Positions 32,640 to 45,249 of a stretch of 64,000 bases of DNA are shown here, piece by piece. A program made the position numbers and the translations under genes. The notes beneath the pieces were generated by a model that searched no databases, was not told the origin of the DNA, and saw only the letters and a list, made by a program, of their open reading frames with translations. Source of the DNA: Trichaptum fuscoviolaceum (lineage: Eukaryota > Basidiomycota > Agaricomycetes > Hymenochaetales > Trichaptaceae). Where the stretch lies: the NCBI GenBank assembly GCA_910574455.1, contig CAJSYZ010000002.1:149671-213670 (forward strand), written 5' to 3'. Each line of letters begins with the position of its first letter. The stretch's first letter is position 1.

Positions 32640-33900
32640 GTTGGAGGATCAGCAAGCGGGAGATGTTTGTAGGGTGGATGACGTATATGTATGGACAGCG
32701 TTGGGGTCGAGGGCTGGTTTGCTGAGAGGTGTGCATTTGAATGGGCGCGCGCTGATCTTGCCTTCTTTCATTTGTCGACAATGTCTTTCCCTGCAACTTA
32801 GCGCTCGGTTCCTATAGGACAGCAAGCGTGAAGGCAGAGGGGTTTCATGTCGACTGTCATTGAAGTATACCCATGGCTTTGCTTGCGATGCTCAACCTCA
32901 CGCTTTTAACCGTTCTCTAGGCTTCTTCAGCCCCACTTTTCCTACCGTACATCTTGCTATCTTATCGTACGCTCGTCCTTCTTCGTGCTGTGATTTGCAA
33001 TCCCTAGTGTATGATTATCTCCGTTTATCTCTGTAACATCTACCCGTCCTTCGTTAATATAATATGACACTCCATATCAAAGCTTATCCAACATGAGTGA
33101 ACACGGGGCAAACGCGTGGAACATGCGCGATTGCAAGACTATTAGCGCCAGGGTTACTCGACAAGCATTATTTATCAGACCAGCCTTTACTACGGTTATA
33201 AAGAACGATGAACTAACAGAAGTCCCATGTAATCCGACCTTCAACCATTGCGAATTCAAATCATCACTAACGTCGCCAGCAGACACACAATCTCGTAAAC
33301 TTCATCGATCGCGCCCCAGTGACAAGCCCAATGCGTTTGCTTGCTTCGAGGGCTTTCAAGATCTGTCTGCATCCAATCTGTCAGATCATCGTCTCGAACA
33401 TATAGTAAAGTAAGGACCACTCGCCTCCTCAATATGCTGACTCCTTACTACACAGCCTCATCATGACCGCATCTGAGTCACTGCACTCTCTCTTACTCGC
33501 GCCATCATGTCAAGCCCAACCAGCGCCAAGTCCACTATATCTCCGAGGGTTTAGCAGTCTTCGGTGGGAGCGCCCGGAGGTGCTGCCATGTCCCGTAACG
33601 ATTGCATAGGCACGTGACCTAGCTTCCGTGCACTGCCTATCGGCTGATGAATTGCGCGGAGTGCTGCTGCGCAAACCACTGAAGGCACGCTCGTGAGAGG
33701 CAGAAGATGGGTCAGCTGGAAGAGACAAGTTTGTCAGTGAAGGTGGTGTCGGCGAGCCTGAGCGCATTGTGCCCGTAGGAGGCGATTCTAACAGTCTTCT
33801 TTAGATCAAGAAACGTCCTGCATTCGCGAGAAGACACTCATCAGTCACGCGTCCACAAAGAAACCAACTGAGTTATACATGCTGCCCAGATTCAATCAAC
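32640..33900. other. no supported gene
   Basis: 3' region of the membrane-protein gene and spacer. A 106-codon frame at 33093-33413 has no recognisable feature. Confidence 0.4.
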
Positions 33901-33929
33901 TCATGCGCTCATGCAGTCGTTTGGACTTG

Positions 33930-35620
33930 CACTAGTTGAATTGCCATCCTGTATCTGCCGTATAGCCATGCGATGGGCTTCGCGGCGGGATAGGGACGAT
34001 ACACTCGACCTCGAGCGCTGCTTCTTCCGCACATCCTGCTACTCCATCGTCCTCTATTTCCTTCAAAATCTGATTGCGAGCCGTGCGCTGCTCGCGCGTC
34101 CGAGAGCTCGACCCACTGAACGAGCGAATCGACCCTTTCATAAGCCTGACCGCGATGTCTTCGGGGGTAGGTCGCAGACTGATGCAGTCCAGTTGTAAGG
34201 TACGGTGAAGCCAGTTGAAGGCTTATGAGAGCGCGACCGCGCCAGCTGACGAACATCCTTCTTATTCGCGTCTTGCCTCTTATTTCATAGGTCAGGTCGA
34301 CAGACTGCAGAGTATAAGAGGTTCAAGATATGTCTCAGCAAAGGAGAAGAATACAGCGCTTGTCCTCACATTCGAGAACTCATCATTGTACCACGCTCTT
34401 GCTCCACGAACCGGAAAGCCATGTCCTTCGACCGCAGACAACTAACACAAGCCCTTCCTCGAGTAGTAAGAAAACCGAGTCCTTCTCGCGTAGGTTAGCA
34501 GCTTCGCCTCGGTTCGTCTCAGATTGGCGGTTGTGAGCCTGGGGCGTGGGCGACGATTCCGATGAGTACACGGTCGCACCGCTGCTCCTGAGAGCGACTT
34601 GAATTTAGAGGATGAAAGGAATAGGGTGTGGGGCTCAACAGGCAATAGGCGTACAGGCAAAGAAGACAGGCCTGATGCTTGACGCGCCCTGCATAAACAA
34701 ATCGGAGGGAACTGATGCTGATGTATTCACGGAAGAAGTCAAATTAAGGTTTGACAGGGTGCGGAAATGAGGGTCGAAGGGCGGGGAAAGCAAGTTCGCA
34801 GACACGGATAAGATGGAGGGTGAGAAGGGAAGGTGTCGAGGTGTCAAGCGCCTGCTGGGCTGAGGATATCGCAGAGCGCGCAGAGGATTGGCGGACGAAG
34901 ACAGAAATTTTTTTCCGGACAGATTAACTTTCCGGAGAGAAGGCCGCGGGCTGTGTGTAGAAACGTGAAAGATCAGTCCAAGGTAGAAAGCGGTAAAGAT
35001 TTGAAAGAATGTGAACAGCACTCTGCGAGAGGAAGCGAAGAAGGCTGAAAGAACGTCAGTGCAGCAAATATGCACGAAAAAAGTGAATTTGCGGCGGCAT
35101 GAAATAAGATAAAAGAAGGCGTTTTGTGAAGGTGTTTGAGAATGGAAAACGTCAGTACGACATGCTTACCTTGGACGTACATCAAATCCATCCCATCGCG
35201 AAAGTGTATGGCAGCAAAATAGTGAGGCCCGTGATACAGTCTCCCTCGGTATACGACTTGAAGGCGAGCGAGCGATGAGGTGTACACATATCACAATACA
35301 CCGTAAGAGGGATGAGGTCGTCAGTGCGTGCGTTCCAAGGACCGAATTGAGCTTGCAGACATACCTTGTCGTCGTTAACGCCCATAACCTTGTACCGACG
35401 ACACATCCACGACCATAAGCTACAAAATTCAGCCAAGCAAACTTCCTTCCCCTCGTCCGTCAGACCAGCTTTCCCTCCTCTTCATCTATATTGGCTTCTT
35501 CAAGAACTTGGATGCGCTGCGGTCTGCGGAAGCGACTGCGTTCGTAGTCGATGCGCTTGGTTGGCCTCGCCACTGAGATTCTTAAGCGTGTGGGTTGTAT
35601 ATTTCGACTTGTCGCTGGAG
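33930..35620 (-). pseudogene. local family copy E (broken, near full length)
   Basis: Decayed versions of the family blocks occur in order on the minus strand. Exon-1 end LTDEGKEVCLAEFCSLWSWM with RRYKVMGVNDDK is at 35480-35370. Exon 2 is at 35270-35165, reading FKSYTEGDCITG and, after a frame change, HYFAAIHF and MDLMYVQ. A Ser/Pro-rich stretch lies at 35000-34560. The C-terminal module is at 34200-34000, where MKGSIR, VQWVELSD and REQRTARNQILKE correspond to the DGSIRWVRLSDEQRAAR region of copy A. Exon 2 has lost the GQ and changes frame, and the C-terminal module also needs a frame change. This shows the ancestral copy had the full architecture. Confidence 0.7.
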
Positions 35621-35698
35621 TGCCATTCCGAGAAAGAGGGAAGATGGAAAATTGGTGGTCTGTTGAACGCGCTTCATTTCGTCTTCAAGTTCCAGTGA

Positions 35699-35706
35699 TT
35701 ACGTCA
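35699..35706 (-). promoter_or_regulatory. CRE-like TGACGTAA upstream of copy E
   Basis: The minus strand has TGACGTAA about 100-250 bp upstream of the copy E start region, followed by ACTTGAAG 11 bp further on. Copy B has the same TGACGTAA (50701-50708) followed 6 bp later by ACTTGAAG. Confidence 0.4.
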
Positions 35707-35709
35707 TAG

Positions 35710-37600
35710 CAAAGCAATACTTATGGGCGTTCAAGTTTCACGACCCAGTCTTTCTCTTCTCTTTCAACGCTCATTTCAGACACCGGTGATTCCATACATT
35801 ATTCCGCCGGAAGTAAGAACCAAGAGTGTGTCTTCAAGAATATGCTTTTGACGCTTCAGCTTAAAGAGTCCTGACTTCCGTGACTCCTTTGTTCAGGTGA
35901 TCTTATCACGGTGAATAGCAAGGCATCTTCGATCTTTATGAAGTAAAACGAATACCAGTGTCTATCTTGATTGCAATTCTGCATCTCTCTTATCAGGTCT
36001 GACTGGTAGCATGAGTCACTCAACACGGGAGACAAAGCGTCGTCTGACCAAAACCATCAACATCCGGCCTCTCGATTACTTGCACCATGAATTTTAATGA
36101 GGATATGATCCGTGGGTCGCACATTGATGGGACTCGATGGAACGGCATGCTTCCATGATAGAGACCGGGCAGTGCTCGGAAGCAGAAGCTATATAGCATT
36201 TGCGCCGGACCAGCTCGTTCTGCTTAGCACCTGCCCACCGAGCACACGCCTATGCAATGAACAAAGTTGATGCTTCTCCGAAGTATGAGTAAGTGTCGTT
36301 GCCAAACTCTTGATATGTTATCTTATATTTTCCTAATTGCAGTAGTTGCGATGATCATATTGTACAGCGTGCTCACCTCGTAGCACATCCGTGCATCGAG
36401 ACCACCCAGCCAACTTCCTTAATTCGCGAACCTTATCTCGTGAATCTTGATATCGTCTTTAAGTTCAAGCTCCAGCTAGCTTCGGTTCCAATCCATTCCA
36501 AACTCCATAACTTACATCCCGGTGTACCGAACACTGCGACTCAGTAAACGCTGAGGGAGTGATCGGACTTTAGCTGCTTTAACACCCCGTACACATTATG
36601 CTCTTTCCATTCCATTCATTGCTTACTATCCCTCTTCATTCATAATACGACATAACCTTGCTCAGAACTCGATGCTCGACGACGTTGACGGTACGCTCAT
36701 ACTTGTTGAACTTGGAAGAAACATTGACATTCATAAAACATAGAAGGTCGTCCTTCATTCTCTTCCTTCCTTTATAGTACAAGATCTTCGATTCTCCCCA
36801 CTTGGCATATTAATACGTCCATTCAGGTACCAATTATCAAACGTGTCAAGTATTTGATCAATTTGTGGCACGCCTGTGATGGCCGACGTCTGCTTCGAAC
36901 TCCGTCCGGGACCGCCGATGTGTGCATACACTGTCCGTACCCCATCGCGGCACCGAAACACTCGGTATATCATATGGTCGCCTATATCGTGATTTACTTT
37001 GATGCCTTTGGTGAGGCCAGTACTTATCGCGAGGGATGCTGATAAGGCATACCGTACGGCGTATGTACGTATGAAGCGGACAGATTGCTCAGAATTTCTT
37101 CCATCGTGCCTCGTACGTGCTGGCCGTAAACTATGGCAACGACAGGCCGGATGCAGAGACTCAAACGCAAATCTTCGCTTTGGAAATCGGTCGGCAGTTT
37201 GGCAACTTCGGGTTGGCTGCTCGTCAATTGCAGCACAGCAAGGTCCGCAGCGCTTAATATGGCTTCGGGCGTTCGGTTCCGCTTTTGGTCATGGGCACTG
37301 TCCTCGCTCTTTAACTTCGATGTCCGATAGTAGGTTTGGACCTGCGTTGATCGCTTCAGCCAGTCAGTGATGGTGGCTGGGCTGGGCGGTAATCCATTTG
37401 TATATTCTGGAGTTCGCCGGGCGGGTTATGTATAATGGTACCCCGTCTAAGCCCTTGCGGCCTCGAGCACGCCCCCCCCTCCTTTCTTCCTCCCCTTCTC
37501 TCTTCCTCCCCAACTCCTTGTCCGCCCGCTACCTGACCTGGCGCAACGGTCCTCCACTCCATTCCTTTCTACGAAGCTCTTTTGCAACTGAGCTTAGCTT
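35710..37600. other. no supported gene
   Basis: Spacer without a recognisable protein. A C/T-rich stretch at 37460-37530 may be the promoter of the gene starting at 37609. Confidence 0.4.
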
Positions 37601-37608
37601 CTTTCACG

Positions 37609-39494
37609 ATGAGCGACTCGAGCCTGACCGGTCCGGTCGACAATACGGTACGCGTCTAGCTGTACACGCGCAAAGACTGTTTAGTTGCTGATTTGCATTA
37701 TGTGGCCAACCACGTTCGCGACTCAGATGGGTGCTTTCTTCCTCGGAGTGATGTAAGTTATAACTCTAATTCGCTGTTCGAGCTAGTCTGATAGAGTCTG
37801 CAGATTCTCGATGACGTGAGTCCGTGCTCACCGTGCTCGATGCCAGGCTTGCTCATTTTGTTACGAAGGCTATGGGGAGGGGCTTGTGTGCAACTGTACT
37901 ACTACCTCAACGTATGTTCCGCCTTTCTGAGCCTACCGACCTTGGGATGACAGACCGCGAACGGAACACAGCGATTTCCGAGAGATGACTGGCGGATAAA
38001 GCTCTTGGTACGTCATATGCTTCCGCAACATACCATCCTTTGTTATACCCTCGATTAATTTCCGCCTTTAACATTATACAGGTCGTCTGGGTCTTCTCGC
38101 TAATAACAACACATCAAGCCTTAGTCACGCATTCAATATACGTTTACCTCATCTCACAATACGGGAACCGATCCTACCTGGACACCATAGTAAATGGACA
38201 TCTCGTATGTGCTGTTTCCGCTGTTTTGTCCCGAGAAGAATGTCTAACCAACCACTCAGGAATCTATGCTTGTTTGCGTAAGGAAACAATACCGTTCGCT
38301 TGGCATGATTGTCATTACTGACCGCATGTTTGCAGGGATTTGTGTGCTTCTCCGTACAAAGCTACCTAATACATCGTGTCTGGAATTGTCAGTCTTCTTT
38401 TCCGTGATATCATTTTGTTGGCCGCCCTATACTGACATATGATGCACAGTGAGCCATCACAATGTAGTCGTCGTATCAGCTTTAGGCCTTCTGTCAGTTG
38501 GCCAACTCATATCTGTATTAAGTGAGTTTTTCCCGTAGTTGCTTGCTTCCTCAATCACCTGCTAATTTCATGCTAGTATTCTTCGGAAAGGCGTGCGTAC
38601 TCTTTTTATCTTTTAAGCATTAATTTAAGCTCATTTTTTTCGGACTAGGACATCTCGTCCCACCTTCTCCAGCCTCTCTGACCTACTCTGGGTCACTCGA
38701 TCCGTCAACATTCTTTCCGCCGTCAACGACATGTCAATTTCTATAACCCTAATTTTCCTACTTCTTCGCTCGCGCACGGGATTCACGCGCTCTGATACCA
38801 TAATCCGTCGGTTGGTAATCCTTACACTAAGCACGGGGTTTGCGACCAGCATATGTGCGCTTCTGACGCTCATCACGGTGAGATCTAGTGTTGGATGATA
38901 TGCGGGGGAGTGGGACTAATGTGAATGAATAGAGCTTGGTCTATCCGAATAACTTGATCTACCTCGCATTCTTCATATGCGATAGTGCACGTACGTGTTT
39001 TCGCTGCGCTCCAGTTCCGTATGTTTTCATCTGACGTCCGCTCTTAGTATACACAAACGCTCTATTAGCAACGTTCGTGTATTTCCACTTATCACCTTTC
39101 CTAATGTAAACTTACCTTTCCTTATACCCAGACTAAATATGCGAAGAAGCTCTACCACAATCGATGTTGAACGGTCTAGGAGCACGTACTCGACATCCAT
39201 GGGCCCGCTCAAGTCTCCTAACGCCGAAACCATGCGCGCGAAGGTGAGGAATATCTCTCATCTGCTGAAGCAGGTTGAAGCTTACTGATTTTCCCCAAGT
39301 CATTCAATGATCTGCGCATTAAAGTTGACACGGATACGGAGACGCGGTTTGACATTATATCGGAGGTAAGAACCTATAATGATCTCATGTGTTGAACCCG
39401 AAGTAATCGACGCTCGTAGACTGACTCACGCGAGATGCGCATTGAGAAGGATTTTAATCCAGACAGCAATCTTGGTGCTTCGCTCCCTTCATAA
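37609..39494 (+). CDS. DUF6534-type seven-transmembrane protein
   Basis: Sixteen exons can be joined with GT-AG introns into an open 339-residue protein, starting at 37609. Exons include 37727-37752, a 12-nt exon at 37804-37815, 37869-37911, 37954-38007, 38082-38204, 38336-38387, 38450-38521, 38649-38877, 38933-38990, 39132-39243 and 39420-39494. The spliced text reads like the fungal DUF6534 family: GVIFSMTLWGGACVQLYYYL, then SLITTHQALVTHSIYVYLIS, GFVCFSVQSYLIHRVWN, and the signature block RSRTGFTRSDTIIRRLVILT, then SLVYPNNLIYLAFF and YTNALLATLN. Seven hydrophobic segments fit a plasma- or endomembrane protein. The ligand and partner are unknown. The C-terminal tail is acidic and polar (DTDTETRFDIISETDSREM). 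No break is seen. Confidence 0.85.
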
Positions 39495-42400
39495 TTATCT
39501 ATTAACCTTGTGAATTATCCCAAGGATGGTCTCAATATCACGGGGGACTCTTTGAAGGTCTGTAACAGATGATAACTATGTAGCGTTCTACTTTAATTTA
39601 AGTATGCGTGCATGTCTTGTACCTTGATGTCATTAACAGTAAATGTATTCGGAAAGTATCTTGACACATCTATTGCTTTCGCGAATCCTGATAGAAGAGT
39701 TATGAATAAGTTCGCATCAGATTCTCGGTGTATAGCTATTGAGATCTCTACTCAATCAATTGATTATGGCCGAGCGGTGAAAGCCAGATGTGCGTCGCGA
39801 TTGCAGTCTTATTTCGAATCGATCTACTGTGGTTGCCATAGCGATCGACGAATTGGACAACTTCGTGACGTCTGCCAGTGTGCCTGGATGATCAGCGTGT
39901 AATGAGTGCAGGAAAGTGAGACGATCCGTCCTGAGTGTAGCCGCATTGCCAATGGCACATTGATTGAGCTCGAGCCTGGATGATCGCCAGGCTGATATCC
40001 GCGCCGCTTCTTCTTAGAGTCCGCGCTTCTCTTCTTGGGGAAGTGATCGCCAGGGCCAGCACGTGCGTTGCACTGAAGCAGCCTATGCCAGTACACGTAT
40101 AGATAATCGGCGTACACGACGGTGGTACTTGAGTCAGTGAAGTGTGGATCATCGTGGGCGCCAACTGACCATATGTGGTTATCGTCGGATCGTGTGCTCA
40201 AAAGTCTCAGACTGCGCAATTGGATAGATGAGAAGATGATACATTGACTGTATTGATTGCCTATCGGAGAGAGCGGGCAGAAGACTGGACAGAATCATGA
40301 TCATCATAAGCAGTGTAGAAGGACAAAGAGGGAACCGGGGGAAGAGCTGGATAAGATTGCGAGACGGTATCGTACAACAACGCGCGATTGCTTTGAGAAA
40401 GACTGCGGGTGGCGGAGTGATTTCGGATTGTGTCAGCTGTTTGCGAGCGAGGTACTTGTATATTCGAAGAAAGCGTAAGAAAGCTAGAAGCCCGTTGAGA
40501 TACTTATAGATAGGTTACATCCAACACCTTTACTAGGAAATCAATGAGCGCCCCGCAAAAAGAAGATGGATCCAAGCGCAACTACCAGTGATATCCGGAC
40601 GGCCAATTGGTGATCACCGATCAGCGAGGCAAAGGTGTATCGTGACTAGCGTAAGAACCTCTAAAGTCCGAGGAAGTCTGAGGAAGTGCTTCTCACACTA
40701 CTAGAGGGAGATTCCGGCGCACAGGGACAACGATATACGAGCCTGAAGAAGAGGCAATATCGCAGATCAATGGCTGTTGACCATGAGCACGATGTGCGGG
40801 AAGGAAAGATAGTCATGATACTCGAAGGTCTTCCGATGCTAGAAGAGCAAGAAAGCCGCAGCTCAGGTGGATAGATCACCGAAATTGCTCGAGAGGGCGA
40901 GAGGCAGTGTTATACTTGCACACGACGAGTCACGGTCGGCGCATGATGATAAGATAAGCTGCGTGAAGGATATCGTCAGATAGCTAAGGGAGTAGGGATG
41001 GCGTAAGCAGCATCAATGGAGTTATTCGTGTGTATGCGAACACCACCAAAGAGAGCTCGGAGGACCGGGGGAAGAAGGCGGACTGTATATGATGCATTGA
41101 TGCCCACACCCGACGGCGACGGCGGGCAGGGTCGCCATGTACCGACGTCCTTCTTATGTCTGAGCATTGAGTGGCCAGAGAGCTTAGCGAAGAAGCTCAA
41201 TAAAACACCCTTTTTGTAGCCGTTTTGGCGTGCTTGAACGATCTCCGAGGGTGGCGAACATCCGGCTGTATGATAATCATTGACTCGGGCGTGTGTGCAG
41301 CACTCTTGACCAGCCCATATGAGTCATGACGTTAACAATTGCATACTTTTCGGGACTCTGGGACGAAGGATATCATAAGGATACGCACATCTAATGTAAG
41401 CCAACGAACCCACCTTGTTTCATAGTCGATGTCCAGCTTCACCACTTTGCACCCGAAGGTAAAAAGAGAAGGGACTAGTCATCCATTATTAGTTGTAACC
41501 TACGATAACATCATGCACACGAAGAGCAGTATATGAGCACTAAGACAAGAACAAGAACAGTGACAATCAAATGCATAAAACAAGAACAAAAACAGGGAGA
41601 GCACACGGAGCATTAGGAACAGGCGTAAAGCAAAATATCATGTCTGAGACTTGTGCGTGTGGATAGATAAATAGGAAAGGAAGAGCTCAGGTCTCGGTGG
41701 AAAGTGGGACGGGGGACGCGAGCACACTGGGACAAAATCGTGTATGAGTGGTGAAAACAATGATGAGCATACAAAAGATGAAGAAGAAATAAAGGCAAGA
41801 TGAGAAGGTAGGGAGATGAAGTGAGGAAGGACAAAGATGACGAAAAATGTCTAGAGATACAGAGTACGAAATCGCAGCGGGAGTCAGGGACAGAGCGAGC
41901 TCAACCCATGTCATGCCATGCCATGCCATGCAAATGCAAATGCGAATCATTGATGCGTGCGTCAATGTGCGGAGCAGCAGGGCCATCCAGCGAGAAAGTG
42001 CGAAGCACCCAAAAGGTCGCGCGGAAGTCCAAGGATAAGTCGTCGTCCAGGTCCCCTCCGACAGTTTTGACGTGCACGTCGCGTGCTGAATTGCCAGGCA
42101 TGCGTCCTTCTGATCGACACTGTCCCAATTTCAAAAAAAACGACAGCCTAAACGTCGCGTGCGCGTGCAGGGGTGGTCTTGACGGATGGTGATGGAGGTG
42201 GAAGAATGAGGGGCGCGGCCGCCGACCGTTCGTTTTGATGGTGGTTTCTCGTATACATATGTGCAATGTGCGTCTCGATGCGTGCGTGTGCTGTCATTCG
42301 GGCTCGGACCCTACTGAATAAGATTTCGATCGATCGATCGGTCGCAGGTGTTGTGTTGCGTCGTATGTACTACTTGTCTTCAACAGGCTTCGTTCGTTCG

Positions 42401-42861
42401 TTCGTTTCGCGCTCAGAGCTTCATGTGGTCTTCATATCATCGACACTGCAGATAAAACGGCGCCAAACGACAACAGAGGGGGGAGAAGGAAAAAAGATAG
42501 AATCCGTTGAGTTTTTTTTTTTCGTACGTTCGGATCCTTGGTCATATAGTGCGTACCAAGGTGATAAAATATAGATTTTGTGGTGTGTGCAGACAAGCCA
42601 AACCAAGTAAACACGAAAAAGAGAAGTGAAATAAGGATATTAAAGATCGCAGGCAGCCCGAGGATAGATTTCGATTCGCGAGTCGCGAGTCGATCGATTC
42701 GTGATGCACGCGTGATTCGAATTGCAGACGGACGGACGTGACGGGCGGGAGAGGGATTCGAGAGAAGAAGGGTTTCGATGAAGGGCGAGAAAGCGAAAGA
42801 GAAAAGGGTGAGTGGGGGACGAGATGGGTGTGTGAGAAAGAGAAGAGAAAGAGAGAGGAGA
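39495..42861. other. long stretch without a supported gene
   Basis: More than 3 kb without a recognisable protein. The part from 41500 is purine-rich on the plus strand and is probably the 3' flank of the G-alpha gene. Microsatellites CATGC (about 41907-41930), GATC (about 42326-42342) and TCGT (about 42389-42408) occur. Frames of 100-130 codons exist but lack motifs. Confidence 0.4.
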
Positions 42862-45093
42862 TTAGAGGAAGTCAGCACCTCGAAGATGTTCGCGCAGGAT
42901 GCCCTCGCGCACGGCGCCCAGCGTTATTGCGGTCGCTTTTGTGTCCTGGTATCCGTATCCGTTCGTCCATTCGTTGACGTCGTTACCCGAAGGATTTGGT
43001 TTTGCGATGCGAAGCGAAAGAGGAAGCAAAAGAGGTTAGATGAAGATCAGGGCGACAATGAGTTGAAAGAAAGGGACGCACGATGACACTGGTGAGATGC
43101 ACGTAGAACGGCCTCGGCTCGGGCGAGTACTGCTTTTGCATGTCGTGGAACTTCTGCCGGAAGTCTGGTTCATGTCCGATACGTCGTGGTTGCGTCCGAA
43201 TCAGACCAGACGAAGGTTTTTGTTAGTTTTCGAGCGAGCAAGGGGTACAAGAGAGGGCAGACAGAAAGTGGAATCAGGCAGACAAAAAATGGTGAAGAAG
43301 ACAGGGTGAGAGGTCGGCAATTGCCAACTGAGAGGACGTATGCCCATAGAAGCAGAATTGTAGAGAAAAGAGAGGAAAACGAACGCACATTTCGCAACGA
43401 CGCCGACCTCGTTCCGCCTGTCCCCGAAGCTGGGGACGTAGTCCTTCACGTGCCGGCCTTCTGCGAGTTTGCGTTCCAGGAGGTCGCATTTGTTTAAGAA
43501 CAAGATGATCTATCGAGTCGCCCCATCGCACACTCAAGTCAGTGCACCGTTTCAAAAACCGAAAACCAAAAGGTATGCTCACCTGCGTCTTGCAAAGCAG
43601 CTTATTCGCAACGACGGCTTTCCAGAGCAGGAAGCTGTCCTCGAGGCGGTTCACGCGCGGGTTCTCCGCGAGCTTCTCGTCGAACGCGGAGATGGGCGCG
43701 AGGAAGATGATCGCGTTGACGTCGTCGAAGAACGGCGCCCACGCCGCACGCAGAGAGCGCGTGCCCCCGACGTCGTACATGAGCCACTCGTGTCCGGATT
43801 CGGCGCCTAGGAGGGAGAGGGCGGTGGATGTAAGTGTGAGTTTGGGGTGTGCGGGAGCGGAGGCGGGGACGGGGGCGGGAGATGATGATGCAGATGGGGA
43901 CGGAGATGAACTGGACGTACCGCGCTCGAAGAGGAACCGGTGTTCTTGCACGCCCATTGTGCGCAATCGCGCGCGCACGATGTCGTCGTCGCTCGGCTCG
44001 TACTCGGTCGTCGCGACGCGCTCGACGTCGTTGAGGAAGCTGGCGCCGTTCAGAATCGTACCAGGCAGATACAGAGAGCGATGAGGAAAGATAGGGAAAC
44101 AAAAAGAGATACTCACAAGCCTCCGCCCTCCTCGAGGCGCACCTTCCGCCGCGTCAGCATCTCGCGCACGACCTTGTCCTCCCATAGCGCCTTCATGTCC
44201 TCCCGGCACCCCGCGATGATCTGCGACGTCTCCTCCGCCTCCCGGCGCCCGCGCGCGCCCTCCATGCTGTCGCGCGACGACGACGTCGACGGGCGGGCGG
44301 GCCGCAGCTTCTCGAGCGCGGATTTCCAGCCCGTCGACGAGCGCACGTAGAACTCCTGCCGCCGGGTTGGCGACGACGGCGCGGCGTAGCCGGTGTTGTA
44401 TGGGGACTGATCGAAGGGCGCGGCGGTGGTGTTGGTGCCGGAGCCGCCCTCGAAGGGCGTGGGCTCCTCCGCGCCGCTGCCAAGGCGCTTCTCGAGGTCG
44501 GCCTGCACCTTGCGCAAGGGCGCGAGCTTGAGCTTGAGGAGCTTGTGTTTCTCTGTGAAGCTCAGGCGCGGCATCTTTTCTTGACTTGGGGTGTCTGCGG
44601 CGTCTTGTGAGAAGGCGGGGTCCTCCGGGTCGACGGTGGCGAGGGCGAAGGGCGAGGAGGCGGGGAGGGGCGCGCCGGTGAGCTCGGTGTGGAGGAGGTC
44701 GAGGATGGTGGTGACGGAGCGGACGAGGTTGAGCTGGATGATGGCGCGCCACGACTGGCGCTCGTCCTGCCATGCCTTGCGCGCGTACGTCAGTTGGAAG
44801 TCTTTGCAGCCAAGTCATGATCAGTGGGAGATCAATAGAGAATAGAATGAAGACGCACTCTTCAACGTTGTGGACTTCCCGCTCTCGCTCTGGCCGAGGA
44901 GGAGGACCTTGACGGGCTTCTTGCGCTTCCGCAGCGCCGCCCGCTCCTGCCGCAGCATCTCGTCGATCTCGTCGTTCGTCCGCCGCGCCTCGTCCTCGAG
45001 CTGCAGCCGCAGTGCGCGTGCCTCGGGTGTCTCGTCCGCCGGCGGGGCGATGGCGAGCGTGAGCGGGTCGTCGAGTTCGATTGAGCGGCCCAT
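42862..45093 (-). CDS. divergent heterotrimeric G-protein alpha subunit
   Basis: Seven exons (45093-44859, 44801-44117, 44039-43921, 43806-43583, 43509-43389, 43164-43082, 42945-42862) join in frame to 516 residues; usual G-alpha proteins have about 350. The extra length is an N-terminal Arg/Glu helix and a Ser/Pro-rich insert inside the helical domain (about 110-270). Motifs: P-loop GQSESGKST at 67-75, switch I RARLRTMGV with the catalytic Arg331 and Thr334, G3 DVGGTRS at 358-364, G4 NKCD at 427-430 and G5 TKAT at 491-494. Gly-2 is present for possible myristoylation (MGRSIELDD). Two catalytic positions are changed: the second P-loop Gly is Ser, and the Gln of DVGGQ is Thr (residue 362), which predicts slow or altered GTP hydrolysis. 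Divergent G-alpha paralogues of this kind are numerous in Agaricomycetes. It would act at membranes below seven-TM receptors. Confidence 0.9.
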
Positions 45094-45239
45094 GTCAGAT
45101 AACGACGACGAGGGTGAGTGGTGAGGGTGAGGGAGTGAATGAAAAGAAAGAAAGGCGGAAGGTGATGGGTAGAGGGAGAAAAGGAGAACTGGAAGGCGGT
45201 GGGATGAATTGAAGGGAGGAAGGGAAGCGAGGAGAAAAA

Positions 45240-45249
45240 ATATAAAGGC
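45240..45249 (-). promoter_or_regulatory. TATA-like element of the G-alpha gene
   Basis: The minus strand reads CCTTTATATTTTTTC about 150 bp upstream of the ATG at 45093, followed by a long pyrimidine-rich stretch (45230-45110) typical of fungal promoters. Confidence 0.35.

Noticed and set aside
32151..32672. 173-codon plus-strand frame overlapping the membrane-protein gene
   Set aside because: It is the wrong frame over exon 2 of the gene at 31942. The spliced frame has a signal peptide, a transmembrane helix and a coherent tail.
39612..41219. Several 60-130-codon frames as genes
   Set aside because: No domain, no paralogue in the window, no splice chain and no composition typical of coding sequence.
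43469..44350. Long plus-strand frames, and alternative minus frames, over 43.5-44.8 kb
   Set aside because: They are shadows of the GC-rich G-alpha exons, and their composition is Arg/Ala-rich without motifs.
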